Part shown: positions 8,307 through 16,997 of the stretch, piece by piece
Numbering within the stretch: the stretch's first letter is position 1
Layout of the letters: every line of letters starts with the position of its first letter
Assembly (NCBI RefSeq): GCF_025642785.1
Contig: NZ_JANZKU010000032.1
Coordinates: 1-45,829 of the forward strand
Direction: 5' to 3'
Source of the DNA: Pseudomonas sp. RIT-PI-AD
GTDB taxonomy: Bacteria; Pseudomonadota; Gammaproteobacteria; Pseudomonadales; Pseudomonadaceae
DNA: 45,829 nucleotides
The notes under the pieces: model-generated
What the model saw: only the letters and a program-made list of their open reading frames with translations
Databases searched by the model: none
Told to the model about the DNA's origin: nothing
Program-made: the position numbers and the translations under genes

Positions 8307-9434
8307 TCAGGGGTGGGGGTTGGCCGGCACAGGGGAGGGAATGTCGTAGGAATGGACGCTGTATCGGCCATCCCGAGGAACCAAGGCCAATAGTCGATCC
8401 TGGCTGGAAAAGGCCAGGTCCTCGACATAAGAAAGCTGAATCCGGCCCAAAGGTCGAGCAGCCTGGGCATCCCATACCTCCAGGTTGCCCTGCTCGTCCG
8501 CAACGGCGATGCGGCCCCCGTCGGCCAAGGTCAAGGTCGTTACCGCTGCCGGCATAGCGAACTCACTCATCAGCGCGTAGGGCTGCAGCGAATACACGCG
8601 TACCCGGTTATCGATCGACACGGCGAAGCGTTCCTCATGAGGCGCCACGACGACGCGGCCACGCGTGCTGGAAAAGAGAGCTCCCCATCCGCAGCGCCCC
8701 AGCGGCTCAATCTCGGGCATCCGCCAGACTTTGCAGGAGCCAGCATCGTCAACGGCGATTACGTGATGTTCGCTCCGGGTGATAGCTGCGTCGAACGGCT
8801 TGATGCCCGCCTCCCAATACAGACGTTGATTCGTCCTGGGATCGTGCAGCAGCAATGTTTTCCCCAATAGGTTGCTGGTAAAGACGCGGCCGCTGTCAGT
8901 CAACGCATAAACGCCCGCGTAACCCGGGTGCGCACTCCATATCTCCAGAGGCTCTTGCGTTTTTTGCCAGTCGATCAGGGTCTTTCGATACGCGACGTAG
9001 TGGATATTCACCCTCATCGGCACGTCGCCCCCCGCATCGAAAGCATGTTCGTACACCTGCTTTTCCGGTTCGATCTGGAATATCTTCACAAAAGCGCGAA
9101 GCGCTCCCCGCTTTCCATCCACATACCCTACGAAGTAACGATCGGAGTCGATGAACCCACTCCCATTGATGGATGAGAACTCACCACCCACCTGAGTCGA
9201 GTTTATCTTCCTCAAACTCGTCGTTTCATAAAGCTCGATACGCTCAGAAGAGTTCGCGACCAGGAAATAGCGGCCGCTTTCATCGATGCTCAGCTTCTCT
9301 GCGGAGGGACTTACGGCCGTTGAGTTCCGCTCAGACAGCTGAGGTACCGCAAGCCCCTGGCCCGCCGTTGTCGACTGTTCGGTCTGGCAACCGGCCAGAG
9401 CGATAGCCGTGATGAATGAAATACCAATACGCAT
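8307..9434 (-). CDS. Lipoprotein with WD40/beta-propeller-like repeats, candidate immunity protein
   Basis: A 375-residue predicted lipoprotein. The short signal MRIGISFITAIALAGC ends in a lipobox with Cys16, and the +2 residue is Gln, so outer-membrane sorting is likely. The rest reads as repeated four-stranded blades: ESGRYFLVANSSERIELYET, DSGRVFTSNLLGKTLLLHD, DDAGSCKVWRMPE, ADEQGNLEVWDAQA, with W/Y-x-x near strand ends as in WD40/YVTN propellers. It starts 7 nt after the stop of the cysteine-peptidase candidate, so the two are one operon. Pairing of a putative hydrolase with a downstream envelope lipoprotein suggests an effector/immunity pair, but this is inference. It could also be a scaffold protein. 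Confidence 0.75.
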   Translation of the reverse strand: MRIGISFITAIALAGCQTEQSTTAGQGLAVPQLSERNSTAVSPSAEKLSIDESGRYFLVANSSERIELYETTSLRKINSTQVGGEFSSINGSGFIDSDRYFVGYVDGKRGALRAFVKIFQIEPEKQVYEHAFDAGGDVPMRVNIHYVAYRKTLIDWQKTQEPLEIWSAHPGYAGVYALTDSGRVFTSNLLGKTLLLHDPRTNQRLYWEAGIKPFDAAITRSEHHVIAVDDAGSCKVWRMPEIEPLGRCGWGALFSSTRGRVVVAPHEERFAVSIDNRVRVYSLQPYALMSEFAMPAAVTTLTLADGGRIAVADEQGNLEVWDAQAARPLGRIQLSYVEDLAFSSQDRLLALVPRDGRYSVHSYDIPSPVPANPHP

Positions 9435-9441
9435 GGAAGCC

Positions 9442-10299
9442 TCAGACGGGGCTGGCGCTGACGCAGCCGTAGAAATAAGGAAGGAATTTTTCGACGGTCA
9501 AATCGTGTAGACGGTCGTTAAGGCTGGAGATGCCGCCCCATGAATACACCTTGAAGCTGAGCTTCTTTTTCCTAAGCATGTCCGCCACATCGGCCCGGGC
9601 AGAATTGTAGCAACTGGGTCCCAGCCCCATGGGCTCACACATGACGATCCAGTGATCGGGCGTTCCCACGAGTGTTCTGGGCATGCCATTCAATTTGGGT
9701 ACAGGAATCTCGCCGGCTACCGCACCCAGCACCGCCGCGCGTACCAATAGGCAAACGTACCGCCCCATATTGGCTTGCAGGTCCGCAGTCAGAAGTCGCT
9801 CCAGCGAGGCTGGATGGTATTGCGCCTGGTTTCCCACCTGGCCAAACAAACCACTCTGTTCGAACCAGGCTGCCATGGTCCCTGCGCCGGTTATGCCTGC
9901 AACGGACGAACCTGGCCCACTCATCGAGAAGATGCCGTTGGATGAGTCCCTCAAGCTCGCCAGCGTTACCCAATCAATAGGTTCGATCGTGTTGCCGATA
10001 TCGGCTTGTTGGCAATGGGCGCTCGGCTTGATGTGCAACTGACCGAGACGAGCCTCACCCTGGGTCATGAGATCAATGGCATATCGCGCGTAGTGCCGAG
10101 GGTGGGCGGTAGCCAGGCAAAACATGAAAGCGGCAGGGCCGCATAACGGCGCACTCTGTTGGTTGATGGTTTCCGGTCTATTGATCCGTTTGGCGATTGC
10201 CTCGCCAATTTTAGTACGCGTCACGTTAGGCGCGTTGAGAAACGAAAACGCCAGCGGCTCTCTACTGCTCTGGAACGCCTGTATCAGGGAGTACGGCAC
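9442..10299 (-). CDS. Papain-like cysteine peptidase/amidase candidate, possible secreted toxin
   Basis: A 285-residue protein that I do not recognise by name. It has the layout of a papain-fold hydrolase: a catalytic-type cysteine in PLCGPAAFMF (C53) at a helix start, a histidine in PDHWIVM (H216) on a strand, and a following SWGG strand at 253-256. A Gly/Ser-rich segment (SMSGPGSSVAGITGAG, 125-140) precedes a helix. There is no signal peptide or transmembrane segment, so export would need a dedicated system. The start is GTG at 10299 with AAAGGAA about 10 nt upstream. Composition is low-GC. The downstream gene is a lipoprotein 7 nt away. Peptidase, peptidoglycan amidase and transglutaminase activities are all open. 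Confidence 0.7.
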   Translation of the reverse strand: MPYSLIQAFQSSREPLAFSFLNAPNVTRTKIGEAIAKRINRPETINQQSAPLCGPAAFMFCLATAHPRHYARYAIDLMTQGEARLGQLHIKPSAHCQQADIGNTIEPIDWVTLASLRDSSNGIFSMSGPGSSVAGITGAGTMAAWFEQSGLFGQVGNQAQYHPASLERLLTADLQANMGRYVCLLVRAAVLGAVAGEIPVPKLNGMPRTLVGTPDHWIVMCEPMGLGPSCYNSARADVADMLRKKKLSFKVYSWGGISSLNDRLHDLTVEKFLPYFYGCVSASPV

Positions 10300-10423
10300 G
10301 ACGGGAAGTTCCTTTTTCCGAAGGGGCCGACATGATGGCTAAAAAATGGCACGCGCGCCGTGCAGGGTTCACAGACGGATCACCTTGGCGCGCTACTTTC
10401 GATCACCGCTGCGCAAGACGCGC

Positions 10424-10825
10424 TCAGATGTGCTCTTCTTCCTCGTCCGGCAACTGCGGGTCCAGGTTCAGCCAGGGCAGGCGCGTACCGACCCAGATGT
10501 GCCGGTCGGCGGGCGCGTGCTCGGGTTCGTCCAGGGTGCCGATGGTGACGTCCAGCGTCTCCGGGCTGTGGCGGGTGAACAGGGCCAGTTGGGCCCCGCA
10601 ATCGCGGCAGAAATAGCGCGTGCAGGTCGCCGACGAGGCGTACTCGCCGGGTTCGCCGCGCAGCCATTCGAAGGCCGCGCGCGGCACGGTGATCCAGGTC
10701 ACCACCAGGCCGCCGCTGCTGCGTCGGCAGATGGTGCAATGGCAGTGGGCGATGTCGCGCAGCGGCGCCTGGAAGCGGTAGCGCAGACTGCCGCATTGGC
10801 AACCGCCTTGATGCAGATCCGTCAT
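10424..10825 (-). CDS. GFA family (glutathione-dependent formaldehyde-activating-like) zinc protein
   Basis: A 133-residue protein with the GFA/CENP-V fold signature of zinc-binding cysteines: GGCQCGSLRY, then CHCTICRRSSGG, then RYFCRDCGAQL. Length fits the single-domain family. The start at 10825 (MTDLHQGGCQC) is chosen because the family's CxCG motif normally follows within ten residues and GGGAGG lies just upstream. The longer frame beginning at 11131 has no family similarity in its first 102 codons. Members are often annotated as S-(hydroxymethyl)glutathione synthase, but few are characterised, so the reaction is uncertain. The high GC content shows it is outside the adjoining low-GC islet. 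Confidence 0.85.
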   Translation of the reverse strand: MTDLHQGGCQCGSLRYRFQAPLRDIAHCHCTICRRSSGGLVVTWITVPRAAFEWLRGEPGEYASSATCTRYFCRDCGAQLALFTRHSPETLDVTIGTLDEPEHAPADRHIWVGTRLPWLNLDPQLPDEEEEHI

Positions 10826-10914
10826 GGAGCCTCCCGGGATGCGAACGCGCCCATCATGCGACCTGGGCCGGTCCAGGGGAAGCCGCCTTGCATCGCACCG
10901 GCGGAGTGCCGAAG

Positions 10915-11847
10915 ATGCGGGCTTTTGTCGAGCGTCCTGCCGTGATCGATTTGCTGTTGGCCCTCTGGCCGTTGTTCGCCCTGATCGTCGGCGGCTATGC
11001 CCTGCGCCGCCGCGGCTTTCCCAGCGAAGGCTTCTGGCCGGGGGCGGACCGGCTGAATTACTTCGTCCTGTTCCCCGCCCTGCTGTTCCACAACCTGGCC
11101 ACCGCGCCGCTGGACAACCCAGCGCTGCCACGCCTGGCGGCGGCGGTGATGCTGGGCCTGGGCATCGCCTGGTGCGCCCTGCTGCTCGGCCGGCGCCTGC
11201 GGGGCTGGCCGGCGGCGCGCTTCGGCGCCCTGGCCCAAGGCATCCTGCGCTTCAATACGTACCTGGGCCTGGCGGCGGTGGGCAGCCTGTTCGGACCGAA
11301 GGGGCTGAGCCTGGCCGCGCTGATGCTGGCATTGATGGTGCCGACGGTGAACCTGATGTCGGTGTGGGCGCTGACCGCCGAACGGGGCGTGGGGGTCCGC
11401 GAACTGCTGGTGCCGGTCCTGAAGAACCCGCTGATCCTCGCCTGCCTGGGCGGCGCCCTGGTGAATCTCCTCGGGTTGCCGCTACCCGGCGGCAGCGAAC
11501 GCCTGCTCTCGCTGCTGGCCGCCGCCAGCTTGCCCCTCGGCCTGCTCTGCGTCGGCGCCGCGCTGCGCCCTCAGGAACTGGGCGGGGAGGCGTCGGCCCT
11601 GGCCTGGAGCTGCGCCCTCCGGCTGCTGGGCATGCCGCTGCTGGCGTTCGTCGTGGGCCGGGTGCTGCAGCTGCCGAGCATGGAAAGCGCGGTGCTGGTG
11701 CTGTTCTTCGCCCTGCCCACCGCACCCACCGCCTATGCGCTGACCCGTCAGCTCGGCGGCGACGCTCACCTGATGGCCGGGGTGATCACCCTGCAGACCC
11801 TGCTGGGCGCCGCGAGCCTGCCGCTGGTGCTGATCCTGCTGGTCTGA
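10915..11847 (+). CDS. AEC (auxin efflux carrier) family transporter
   Basis: Inner-membrane permease of about 310 residues with some ten hydrophobic segments. Family features are DLLLALWPLFALIVGGYALRR at the start, LNYFVLFPALLFHNLA, then QGILRFNTYLGLAAVGSLFG, and in the second half LKNPLILACLGG and LFFALPTAPTAYALTRQLGG. These resemble the malonate/auxin carrier MdcF-type proteins. The ATG at 10915 has GGAG eight bases upstream. A GTG at 10942 would start directly at the first membrane helix and is a realistic alternative. Substrate is unknown. It is divergent from the GFA gene. Confidence 0.82.
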   Translation: MRAFVERPAVIDLLLALWPLFALIVGGYALRRRGFPSEGFWPGADRLNYFVLFPALLFHNLATAPLDNPALPRLAAAVMLGLGIAWCALLLGRRLRGWPAARFGALAQGILRFNTYLGLAAVGSLFGPKGLSLAALMLALMVPTVNLMSVWALTAERGVGVRELLVPVLKNPLILACLGGALVNLLGLPLPGGSERLLSLLAAASLPLGLLCVGAALRPQELGGEASALAWSCALRLLGMPLLAFVVGRVLQLPSMESAVLVLFFALPTAPTAYALTRQLGGDAHLMAGVITLQTLLGAASLPLVLILLV

Positions 11848-12016
11848 GGCCCTCCTCGCGGCACGGCTCCCGCGCCGAGGCGGTCGGCGAAGGCGGCCGT
11901 TCGCCAGGGGAAATAACCTGTCGAGAAATCGCACGAAAATTTAATCGGCCAACCGCTAGAATCCGCCGGCTGCCGGTCAGAGTCCGGTGAGCCACAACTT
12001 TCTCAAAGGAAACGAT

Positions 12017-12781
12017 ATGGATTGGCTGACCAACCCGGAAATCTGGGTGGCCTTTTTCACCCTGACCGCTCTGGAAATCGTCCTCGGCATCGACAACATC
12101 ATCATGATCTCGATCCTGGTGGGCCGGATGCCCAAGGAGATGCAGGCGAAGACGCGCCTGTTCGGCCTGGCCCTGGCCATGGTCACGCGGATTCTCCTGC
12201 TGCTGTCGATCGCCTGGGTGATGCGCCTGACCGCCGACCTCTTCCACGTGTTCGGCCAGGGTATCTCGGGACGGGACCTGATTCTCTTCTTCGGCGGCCT
12301 GTTCCTGCTGTGGAAAAGCAGCAGCGAGATCTACCACGGCCTGGAGGGCGAGGACGAGACCCAGGGGACGCCGAAGAAAATGGCCGGCGGCTTCATCGGC
12401 ACCATCATCCAGATCGCCATCATCGACATCGTGTTCTCCCTCGACTCGGTGATCACCGCGGTCGGCATGGTCGCCCACGTGCCGGTGATGGTGGCCGCGA
12501 TCATCGTCGCGGTGCTGGTGATGATGCTGGCCGCCGGGACCATCAGCGATTTCATCGACAAGCACCCGAGCCTGAAGATGCTCGCCCTGTCGTTCCTCAT
12601 CGTGGTGGGTACGGTGCTGATCGCCGAGAGTTTCGAGGTGCACGTGCCGAAGGGCTATGTCTACTTCGCGATGGCCTTCTCCCTGGCGGTCGAGGCGCTG
12701 AACATCCGCATGCGCGGCGCGCGGGCGGCCAAGGCGCAGAACGATCCGGTCAAGCTGCGCAAGGACATCCCCGGCGAGTGA
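12017..12781 (+). CDS. TerC family integral membrane protein
   Basis: A 254-residue membrane protein with seven or so hydrophobic helices and TerC signatures: [17 protein letters not shown] near residue 20 and the paired [17 protein letters not shown] in the middle. The two acidic motifs (GIDN and SLDS) likely line a metal pathway. The ATG at 12017 follows AAAGGA by 6 nt. Members of this family export manganese or act in metal and envelope-protein homeostasis. Tellurite resistance itself is not implied. No yybP-ykoY type manganese riboswitch was recognised in the 170-nt leader. A long palindrome right after the stop should end the transcript. Confidence 0.9.
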   Translation: MDWLTNPEIWVAFFTLTALEIVLGIDNIIMISILVGRMPKEMQAKTRLFGLALAMVTRILLLLSIAWVMRLTADLFHVFGQGISGRDLILFFGGLFLLWKSSSEIYHGLEGEDETQGTPKKMAGGFIGTIIQIAIIDIVFSLDSVITAVGMVAHVPVMVAAIIVAVLVMMLAAGTISDFIDKHPSLKMLALSFLIVVGTVLIAESFEVHVPKGYVYFAMAFSLAVEALNIRMRGARAAKAQNDPVKLRKDIPGE

Positions 12782-12798
12782 TCCGCCCGGCAACCGGG

Positions 12799-12828
12799 CC
12801 GCGCCGCTGTCGGCCGACAGCGGCGCGG
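12799..12828. terminator. Palindromic bidirectional terminator between terC-like gene and rubredoxin
   Basis: A perfect 30-nt palindrome, whose left arm is CCGCGCCGCTGTCGG, sits between the convergent TerC-like gene (stop at 12781) and rubredoxin gene (stop at 12840). As RNA it gives a very GC-rich hairpin on either strand. There is no T-run, so it may need Rho or act mainly as an RNA-stabilising end. Confidence 0.65.
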
Positions 12829-12839
12829 CGACAGCGGGA

Positions 12840-13007
12840 TCAGCCGATCTCGATCATCTCGAAGTCCATCTTGCCGACGCCGCAATCCGGGCAGAGCCAG
12901 TCTTCCGGCACGTCCTCCCAGCGGGTACCCGGCACGATGCCGTCGTCCGGCCAGCCCTGGGCCTCGTCGTAGATCAGGCCGCATACCACGCATTGCCACT
13001 TCTTCAT
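12840..13007 (-). CDS. rubA: Rubredoxin
   Basis: A 55-residue one-iron electron carrier, too short for many gene finders. The four iron-ligand cysteines are in CVVCGLIYD near the N-terminus and [11 protein letters not shown] near the C-terminus, with the conserved [11 protein letters not shown] between them. AGGGGC precedes the ATG at 13007. In pseudomonads, rubredoxin passes electrons from rubredoxin reductase to alkane hydroxylases or to oxidative-stress enzymes. Here no reductase or hydroxylase is adjacent. PAO1 has two rubredoxin genes and a reductase in the broader ubiC neighbourhood (recalled); this window shows only one copy. It is convergent with the TerC-like gene. Confidence 0.95.
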   Translation of the reverse strand: MKKWQCVVCGLIYDEAQGWPDDGIVPGTRWEDVPEDWLCPDCGVGKMDFEMIEIG

Positions 13008-13170
13008 CTTGCCCCTCGCTATTCAGGCTGGAGCCGGTGCCTTCTCTTGCTGGAAGGGTTCGCCGGCCGACGCCGCTTTGTACTGGTCCTCGCCGGGGCG
13101 TGCAAGTGCCAGCCGGCGCCCGCCGGCATGCTAAGCTCGCCGCCGTCTTTCTCGTTCAAGTCCATCGCCC

Positions 13171-13728
13171 GTGTCCCACCTCGCTCCCGACCAGCCGTTG
13201 TCCTGGCTGACCGCCGCCCAGTTGCGCCCCAGCCCCGCGCCGCTCCAGACCGACTGGTTGTTCGACCGCGGTTCGCTGACCCGCCGGCTGATCGCGTTGT
13301 CCGAATCGGCCTTCGGCGTGGTCCCCCTCGAGGAGGGCTGGCAGACCCTGCGCCCCGACGAATGCCGCGCGCTGGACGTCGCCGAGGGGAGCCAGGGCTG
13401 GGTGCGCGAGGTGTACCTGCTTGGCCAGGGCCAACCCTGGGTGTTCGCCCGCAGCGTCGCCGCCCGCGCCGCCCTGCTCGATTCCGGGCTGGACCTGGCC
13501 ACGCTGGGCAACCGCTCCCTGGGCGAGCTGCTGTTCAGCGACGCGGCCTTCGCCCGCGGCGCCCTCGAAGTGTGCCGCTACCCGGCGGACTGGCTGCCGC
13601 CCGAGGCGCGCACGCCGGACCTGTGGGCGCGGCGTTCGCGCTTCGTCCGCGACGGCCTCGCGGTGCTGGTGGCCGAGGTGTTCCTGCCGGCGCTGTGGCA
13701 GCGGGCCGGCGCGCCGCCGTCGCCCTAG
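13171..13728 (+). CDS. ubiC: Chorismate--pyruvate lyase
   Basis: A 185-residue soluble enzyme that removes pyruvate from chorismate to give 4-hydroxybenzoate, the first step of ubiquinone head-group synthesis. Family features are [12 protein letters not shown] near residue 30, [19 protein letters not shown] in the centre, and LGELLF and then LWARRSRF near the C-terminus. The Arg and Glu positions match the UbiC active site known from E. coli. The start is a GTG at 13171, giving [13 protein letters not shown]. It is followed 62 bp later by ubiA, which uses its product, so the two form an operon. Confidence 0.95.
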   Translation: MSHLAPDQPLSWLTAAQLRPSPAPLQTDWLFDRGSLTRRLIALSESAFGVVPLEEGWQTLRPDECRALDVAEGSQGWVREVYLLGQGQPWVFARSVAARAALLDSGLDLATLGNRSLGELLFSDAAFARGALEVCRYPADWLPPEARTPDLWARRSRFVRDGLAVLVAEVFLPALWQRAGAPPSP

Positions 13729-13790
13729 CCCTTCGGCCGCCCGCCGAGCCTCTGCCGAACCCGTCGCCCGACCGCAACCGGAGCCGCCGC

Positions 13791-14681
13791 ATGTACACCA
13801 CCCTGCTGCAATCGCTGAACCGCGTTCATCCGCGCGCCTGGGACTTCATCCAGCTGATGCGCCTGGACAAGCCGATCGGCATCTACCTGTTGCTCTGGCC
13901 GACCCTGTGGGCGCTGTGGATCGCCGCCCAGGGCCTGCCCAGCTGGCCCAACCTGGCGATCTTCGTCGCCGGGGTGATCTTCATGCGCGCCGCCGGCTGC
14001 GTGATCAACGATTACGCGGACCGCGACTTCGACGGCCACGTCAGCCGCACCCGCGCCCGGCCCCTGGCCAGCGGACGGGTTTCCCCCCGCGAGGCGCTGC
14101 TGGCCTTCGCCCTGCTCTGCGCGGCCAGCTTCGGCCTGGTGCTGCTGACCAACGCCACCACGATCTGGCTGTCCTTCGGCGGCCTGGTCCTGGCCGCCTG
14201 CTACCCCTTCATGAAGCGCTACACCTTCTATCCCCAGGTGGTCCTCGGGGCCGCCTTTTCCTGGGGCATGCCGATGGCCTTCACCGCCGAGACCGGCGAC
14301 TTGCCGGCCGAAGCCTGGCTGCTGTACATCGCCAACCTGCTGTGGACGGTGGCCTACGACACCTACTACGCGATGACCGACCGCGAGGACGACCTGAAGA
14401 TCGGGGTGAAATCCACCGCCATCCTGTTCGGCGACGCCGATCGCATCATCGTCGCCACCCTGCAGGCCCTCGCCCTGCTCTGCCTGCTGCTGGCCGGCGG
14501 TCGCTTCGAGCTCGGGCTGTATTTCCACCTCGGCCTGCTGGCGGCCGCCGGTTGCTTCGCCTGGGAATTCCACGCCACCCGCACCCGCGACCCCCAGGCC
14601 TGCTTCAAGGCGTTCCTGCACAACCACTGGGCGGGGCTGGCGATCTTCCTCGGCATCGTCCTCGATTACGCGCTGCGCTGA
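13791..14681 (+). CDS. ubiA: 4-hydroxybenzoate octaprenyltransferase
   Basis: A 296-residue inner-membrane prenyltransferase that attaches the polyprenyl chain to 4-hydroxybenzoate. Both Asp-rich prenyl-diphosphate/Mg sites are visible: [20 protein letters not shown] in the first half and [20 protein letters not shown] in the second. About nine hydrophobic helices surround them. The ATG at 13791 is preceded by GGAG at proper distance. The frame extends far upstream, but only because of high GC. It is co-oriented with and close behind ubiC. Transcription then meets the phoB promoter 17 bp after its stop. Confidence 0.97.
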   Translation: MYTTLLQSLNRVHPRAWDFIQLMRLDKPIGIYLLLWPTLWALWIAAQGLPSWPNLAIFVAGVIFMRAAGCVINDYADRDFDGHVSRTRARPLASGRVSPREALLAFALLCAASFGLVLLTNATTIWLSFGGLVLAACYPFMKRYTFYPQVVLGAAFSWGMPMAFTAETGDLPAEAWLLYIANLLWTVAYDTYYAMTDREDDLKIGVKSTAILFGDADRIIVATLQALALLCLLLAGGRFELGLYFHLGLLAAAGCFAWEFHATRTRDPQACFKAFLHNHWAGLAIFLGIVLDYALR

Positions 14682-14697
14682 GGCGGACGACGCGGCA

Positions 14698-14729
14698 GTG
14701 TCACATCGCTGCAATAATTCCGTTATCTA
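14698..14729 (+). promoter_or_regulatory. Pho box and -10 region of phoB
   Basis: Two 7-nt half-sites in direct repeat with 11-nt period, GTGTCAC (14698-14704) and CTGCAAT (14709-14715), separated by ATCG. They match the known CTGTCAT-N4-CTGTCAT Pho box. A -10-like TATCTA lies at 14724-14729, about 8 nt after the second half-site, where PhoB replaces the -35 contact. This predicts autoregulation of phoB-phoR under phosphate limitation. Confidence 0.8.
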
Positions 14730-14765
14730 ATGCGCCCAACGACAGGACTCAGCGGAACGCGACCC

Positions 14766-15455
14766 ATGGCAGGCAAGACAATCCTCATCGTCGACGACGA
14801 AGCGCCGATCCGCGAAATGATCGCCGTGGCGCTGGAAATGGCCGGCTACGAATGCCTGGAGGCGGAGAACACCCAGCAGGCCCATGCGGTCATCGTGGAT
14901 CGCAAACCGGACCTGATCCTCCTCGACTGGATGCTTCCCGGCACGTCCGGCATCGAGCTGGCCCGGCGCCTGAAGCGCGACGAACTGACCGGCGACATCC
15001 CGATCATCATGCTCACCGCCAAGGGCGAAGAGGACAACAAGATCCAGGGCCTGGAAGTCGGCGCCGACGACTACATCACCAAGCCGTTCTCGCCGCGCGA
15101 ACTGGTCGCTCGCCTCAAGGCCGTGCTGCGCCGCGCCGGCCCGGCCGACAGCGAGGCCGCCATCGAAGTCGGCGGCCTGCTCCTCGACCCGGTCAGCCAC
15201 CGCGTGACCATCGACGGCAAGCCGGCCGACATGGGCCCCACCGAATATCGCCTGCTGCAATTCTTCATGACCCACCAGGAACGCGCCTACACCCGGGGCC
15301 AGTTGCTCGACCAAGTCTGGGGCGGCAACGTCTACGTCGAGGAACGCACCGTCGACGTGCACATCCGCCGCCTGCGCAAGGCCCTCGGCGAGGTCTACGA
15401 AAACCTCGTGCAGACCGTGCGCGGCACCGGTTACCGTTTCTCCACCAAGGGCTGA
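14766..15455 (+). CDS. phoB: Phosphate regulon response regulator PhoB
   Basis: A 229-residue OmpR-type response regulator. The receiver domain (about 1-120) has the acidic pocket D10/D11, phosphoacceptor D54 (ILLDWMLPG), T84 and K106 (TKPFSPREL). The C-terminal winged helix (about 130-229) ends with [15 protein letters not shown] and [11 protein letters not shown]. Start at ATG 14766 gives the canonical [12 protein letters not shown]. Phosphorylated PhoB binds the Pho boxes seen upstream of phoB, pstC and pstS and recruits sigma-70 RNA polymerase. Followed 49 bp later by its kinase gene phoR. Confidence 0.98.
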   Translation: MAGKTILIVDDEAPIREMIAVALEMAGYECLEAENTQQAHAVIVDRKPDLILLDWMLPGTSGIELARRLKRDELTGDIPIIMLTAKGEEDNKIQGLEVGADDYITKPFSPRELVARLKAVLRRAGPADSEAAIEVGGLLLDPVSHRVTIDGKPADMGPTEYRLLQFFMTHQERAYTRGQLLDQVWGGNVYVEERTVDVHIRRLRKALGEVYENLVQTVRGTGYRFSTKG

Positions 15456-15504
15456 GCCCGCCAGGGGCCACAGCGCCTCGAAGACCACCGATGGATGAGC
15501 GCGG

Positions 15505-16806
15505 ATGAATCAGGACTGGCGAGGTGCGGTGATACGCTGTCTGTTGTTGCTGATCGCCGGTTGCCTGCTGGTCGGCCTGCTCACCGGCGAATACGCCTGG
15601 GCGCTGGCGGCCGGCCTGGGCGCCTACCTGAGCTGGACCCTCTACCAATTGGCGCGCCTGCACCACTGGCTGAAGTCCAAGGGCCCGGACGAGCCGCCGC
15701 CCGACGGCCAGGGCCTGTGGGGCGAGGTCTTCGACAGCATCTACCACCTGCAACGCCGCCATCAGCGTGCCCGCGACCGCCTGCAAGCGGTGATCGACCG
15801 GGTGCAGGAATCCACCGCGGCCCTGAAGGACGCGGTGATCATGCTCGACAGCGACGGCAACCTGGAATGGTGGAACCGCGCCGCGGAACACCTGCTCGGC
15901 CTGAAGACGCCCCACGACAGCGGCCAGCCGGTGACCAACCTGATCCGCCACCCGCGCTTCAAGGAATACTTCGAGCAGGAGAACTACCGCGAGCCGCTGG
16001 AACTGCCCTCGCCCATCAGCGACCGCCTGCGCCTGCACTATCACTTCACCCAGTACGGCAACCGCGAACACCTGATGCTGGTGCGCGACGTCACGCGCCT
16101 CCACCAGCTCGAACAGATGCGCAAGGACTTCGTCGCCAACGTATCCCACGAACTGCGCACGCCGCTGACGGTGATCGCCGGCTACCTGGAAACCCTGCTG
16201 GACAACGTCGAAGACGTGAACCCGCGCTGGCGGCGGCCGTTGCAGCAGATGCAGCAGCAGGCCGGACGCATGCAGAACCTGCTCAACGACCTGCTCCTGC
16301 TGGCCAAGCTGGAAGCCACCGACTATCCCTCGGACAACCAGCCGGTGGCGATGGAACCGTTGTTGCGCTCGATCGAAGCCGACGCCCTGGCGCTTTCCGC
16401 CGCCCGCGGACACCGCATCGGCCTGGACGTCGATGCTCGGGTAAGCCTCAAGGGCAGCGAGGCGGAACTGCGCAGCGCCTTTTCCAACCTGGTGTTCAAC
16501 GCGGTGAAATACACCCCGGACCAGGGCGATATCCGCATCCGCTGGTGGGGCGACGAACAGGGCGCCCACCTGGCGGTACAGGACTCCGGCATCGGCATCG
16601 AAGCCCGCCACCTGCCGCGCCTGACCGAACGCTTCTACCGGGTCGACTCCAGCCGCGCCAGCGCCACCGGCGGCACCGGCCTCGGCCTGGCCATCGTCAA
16701 GCACGTTCTGCTGCGCCACCGCGGGCGCCTGGAGATCAGCAGCGTGCTCAACCACGGCAGTACCTTCACCTGCCACTTCCCGCCGGCCCAGGTGGCCCAC
16801 CGCTGA
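15505..16806 (+). CDS. phoR: Phosphate regulon sensor histidine kinase PhoR
   Basis: A 433-residue membrane-anchored kinase. Two hydrophobic segments (about 9-27 and 31-49) form a hairpin with almost no periplasmic loop, as in other PhoR proteins, so phosphate is not sensed directly outside the cell. A charged linker and PAS domain (about 95-200) follow. The H-box FVANVSHELRTPLT contains phosphorylated H215. The ATPase domain has the N-box (NLVFNAVKYTP), DSGIGI and GTGLGLAIVKH. It phosphorylates PhoB when PstSCAB/PhoU report low phosphate. Co-transcribed with phoB. Confidence 0.97.
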   Translation: MNQDWRGAVIRCLLLLIAGCLLVGLLTGEYAWALAAGLGAYLSWTLYQLARLHHWLKSKGPDEPPPDGQGLWGEVFDSIYHLQRRHQRARDRLQAVIDRVQESTAALKDAVIMLDSDGNLEWWNRAAEHLLGLKTPHDSGQPVTNLIRHPRFKEYFEQENYREPLELPSPISDRLRLHYHFTQYGNREHLMLVRDVTRLHQLEQMRKDFVANVSHELRTPLTVIAGYLETLLDNVEDVNPRWRRPLQQMQQQAGRMQNLLNDLLLLAKLEATDYPSDNQPVAMEPLLRSIEADALALSAARGHRIGLDVDARVSLKGSEAELRSAFSNLVFNAVKYTPDQGDIRIRWWGDEQGAHLAVQDSGIGIEARHLPRLTERFYRVDSSRASATGGTGLGLAIVKHVLLRHRGRLEISSVLNHGSTFTCHFPPAQVAHR

Positions 16807-16997
16807 AAAGCGGCGGGCCATGCCACTTCGCCATCCCCTCTCCGACGCCTGGCCGCCCACCGTCTCGCGAGGGGGAAGCAGCGCACAGTTCGCCGTGAAT
16901 ACGCTGAAGTAAACTGCCACCCTCGCCAGCGCTGACCGACAGGCGCTTGAGCGTCGCGCTGCACACCTCTTCGAACACTCAGGTAAAGGGACTTCCC

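Larger units (their letters stand above)
8295..10423. other. Low-GC islet, probably horizontally acquired
   Basis: Base composition drops sharply here. A hand count gives 29/60 G+C at 9121-9180 and 27/60 at 9181-9240, against 41/60 at 8101-8160 just outside. Codon use is also relaxed, with frequent A/T third positions. The islet contains just two minus-strand genes, a cysteine-peptidase-like protein and a lipoprotein, placed between two ordinary high-GC genes. No transposase, integrase, tRNA or flanking direct repeat was seen, so the route of entry is unknown. Bases 10300-10423 hold no gene. Confidence 0.7.

Noticed and set aside
8295-10423. Insertion sequence or prophage as carrier of the low-GC islet
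   Set aside because: No transposase, integrase, terminal inverted repeat or target duplication was seen at either edge.
10826-11131. N-terminal extension of the GFA-family protein
   Set aside because: The 102 extra codons show no family similarity and overlap the divergent AEC gene. The ATG at 10825 has a good ribosome site.
11848-12016. Possible manganese (yybP-ykoY) riboswitch before the TerC-like gene
   Set aside because: The conserved loop sequences of that riboswitch could not be found, and the leader shows only generic GC-rich pairing.
12993-13790. Extension of the ubiA frame upstream of 13791
   Set aside because: It overlaps ubiC in another frame and lacks similarity. The ATG at 13791 has GGAG and gives the standard N-terminus.
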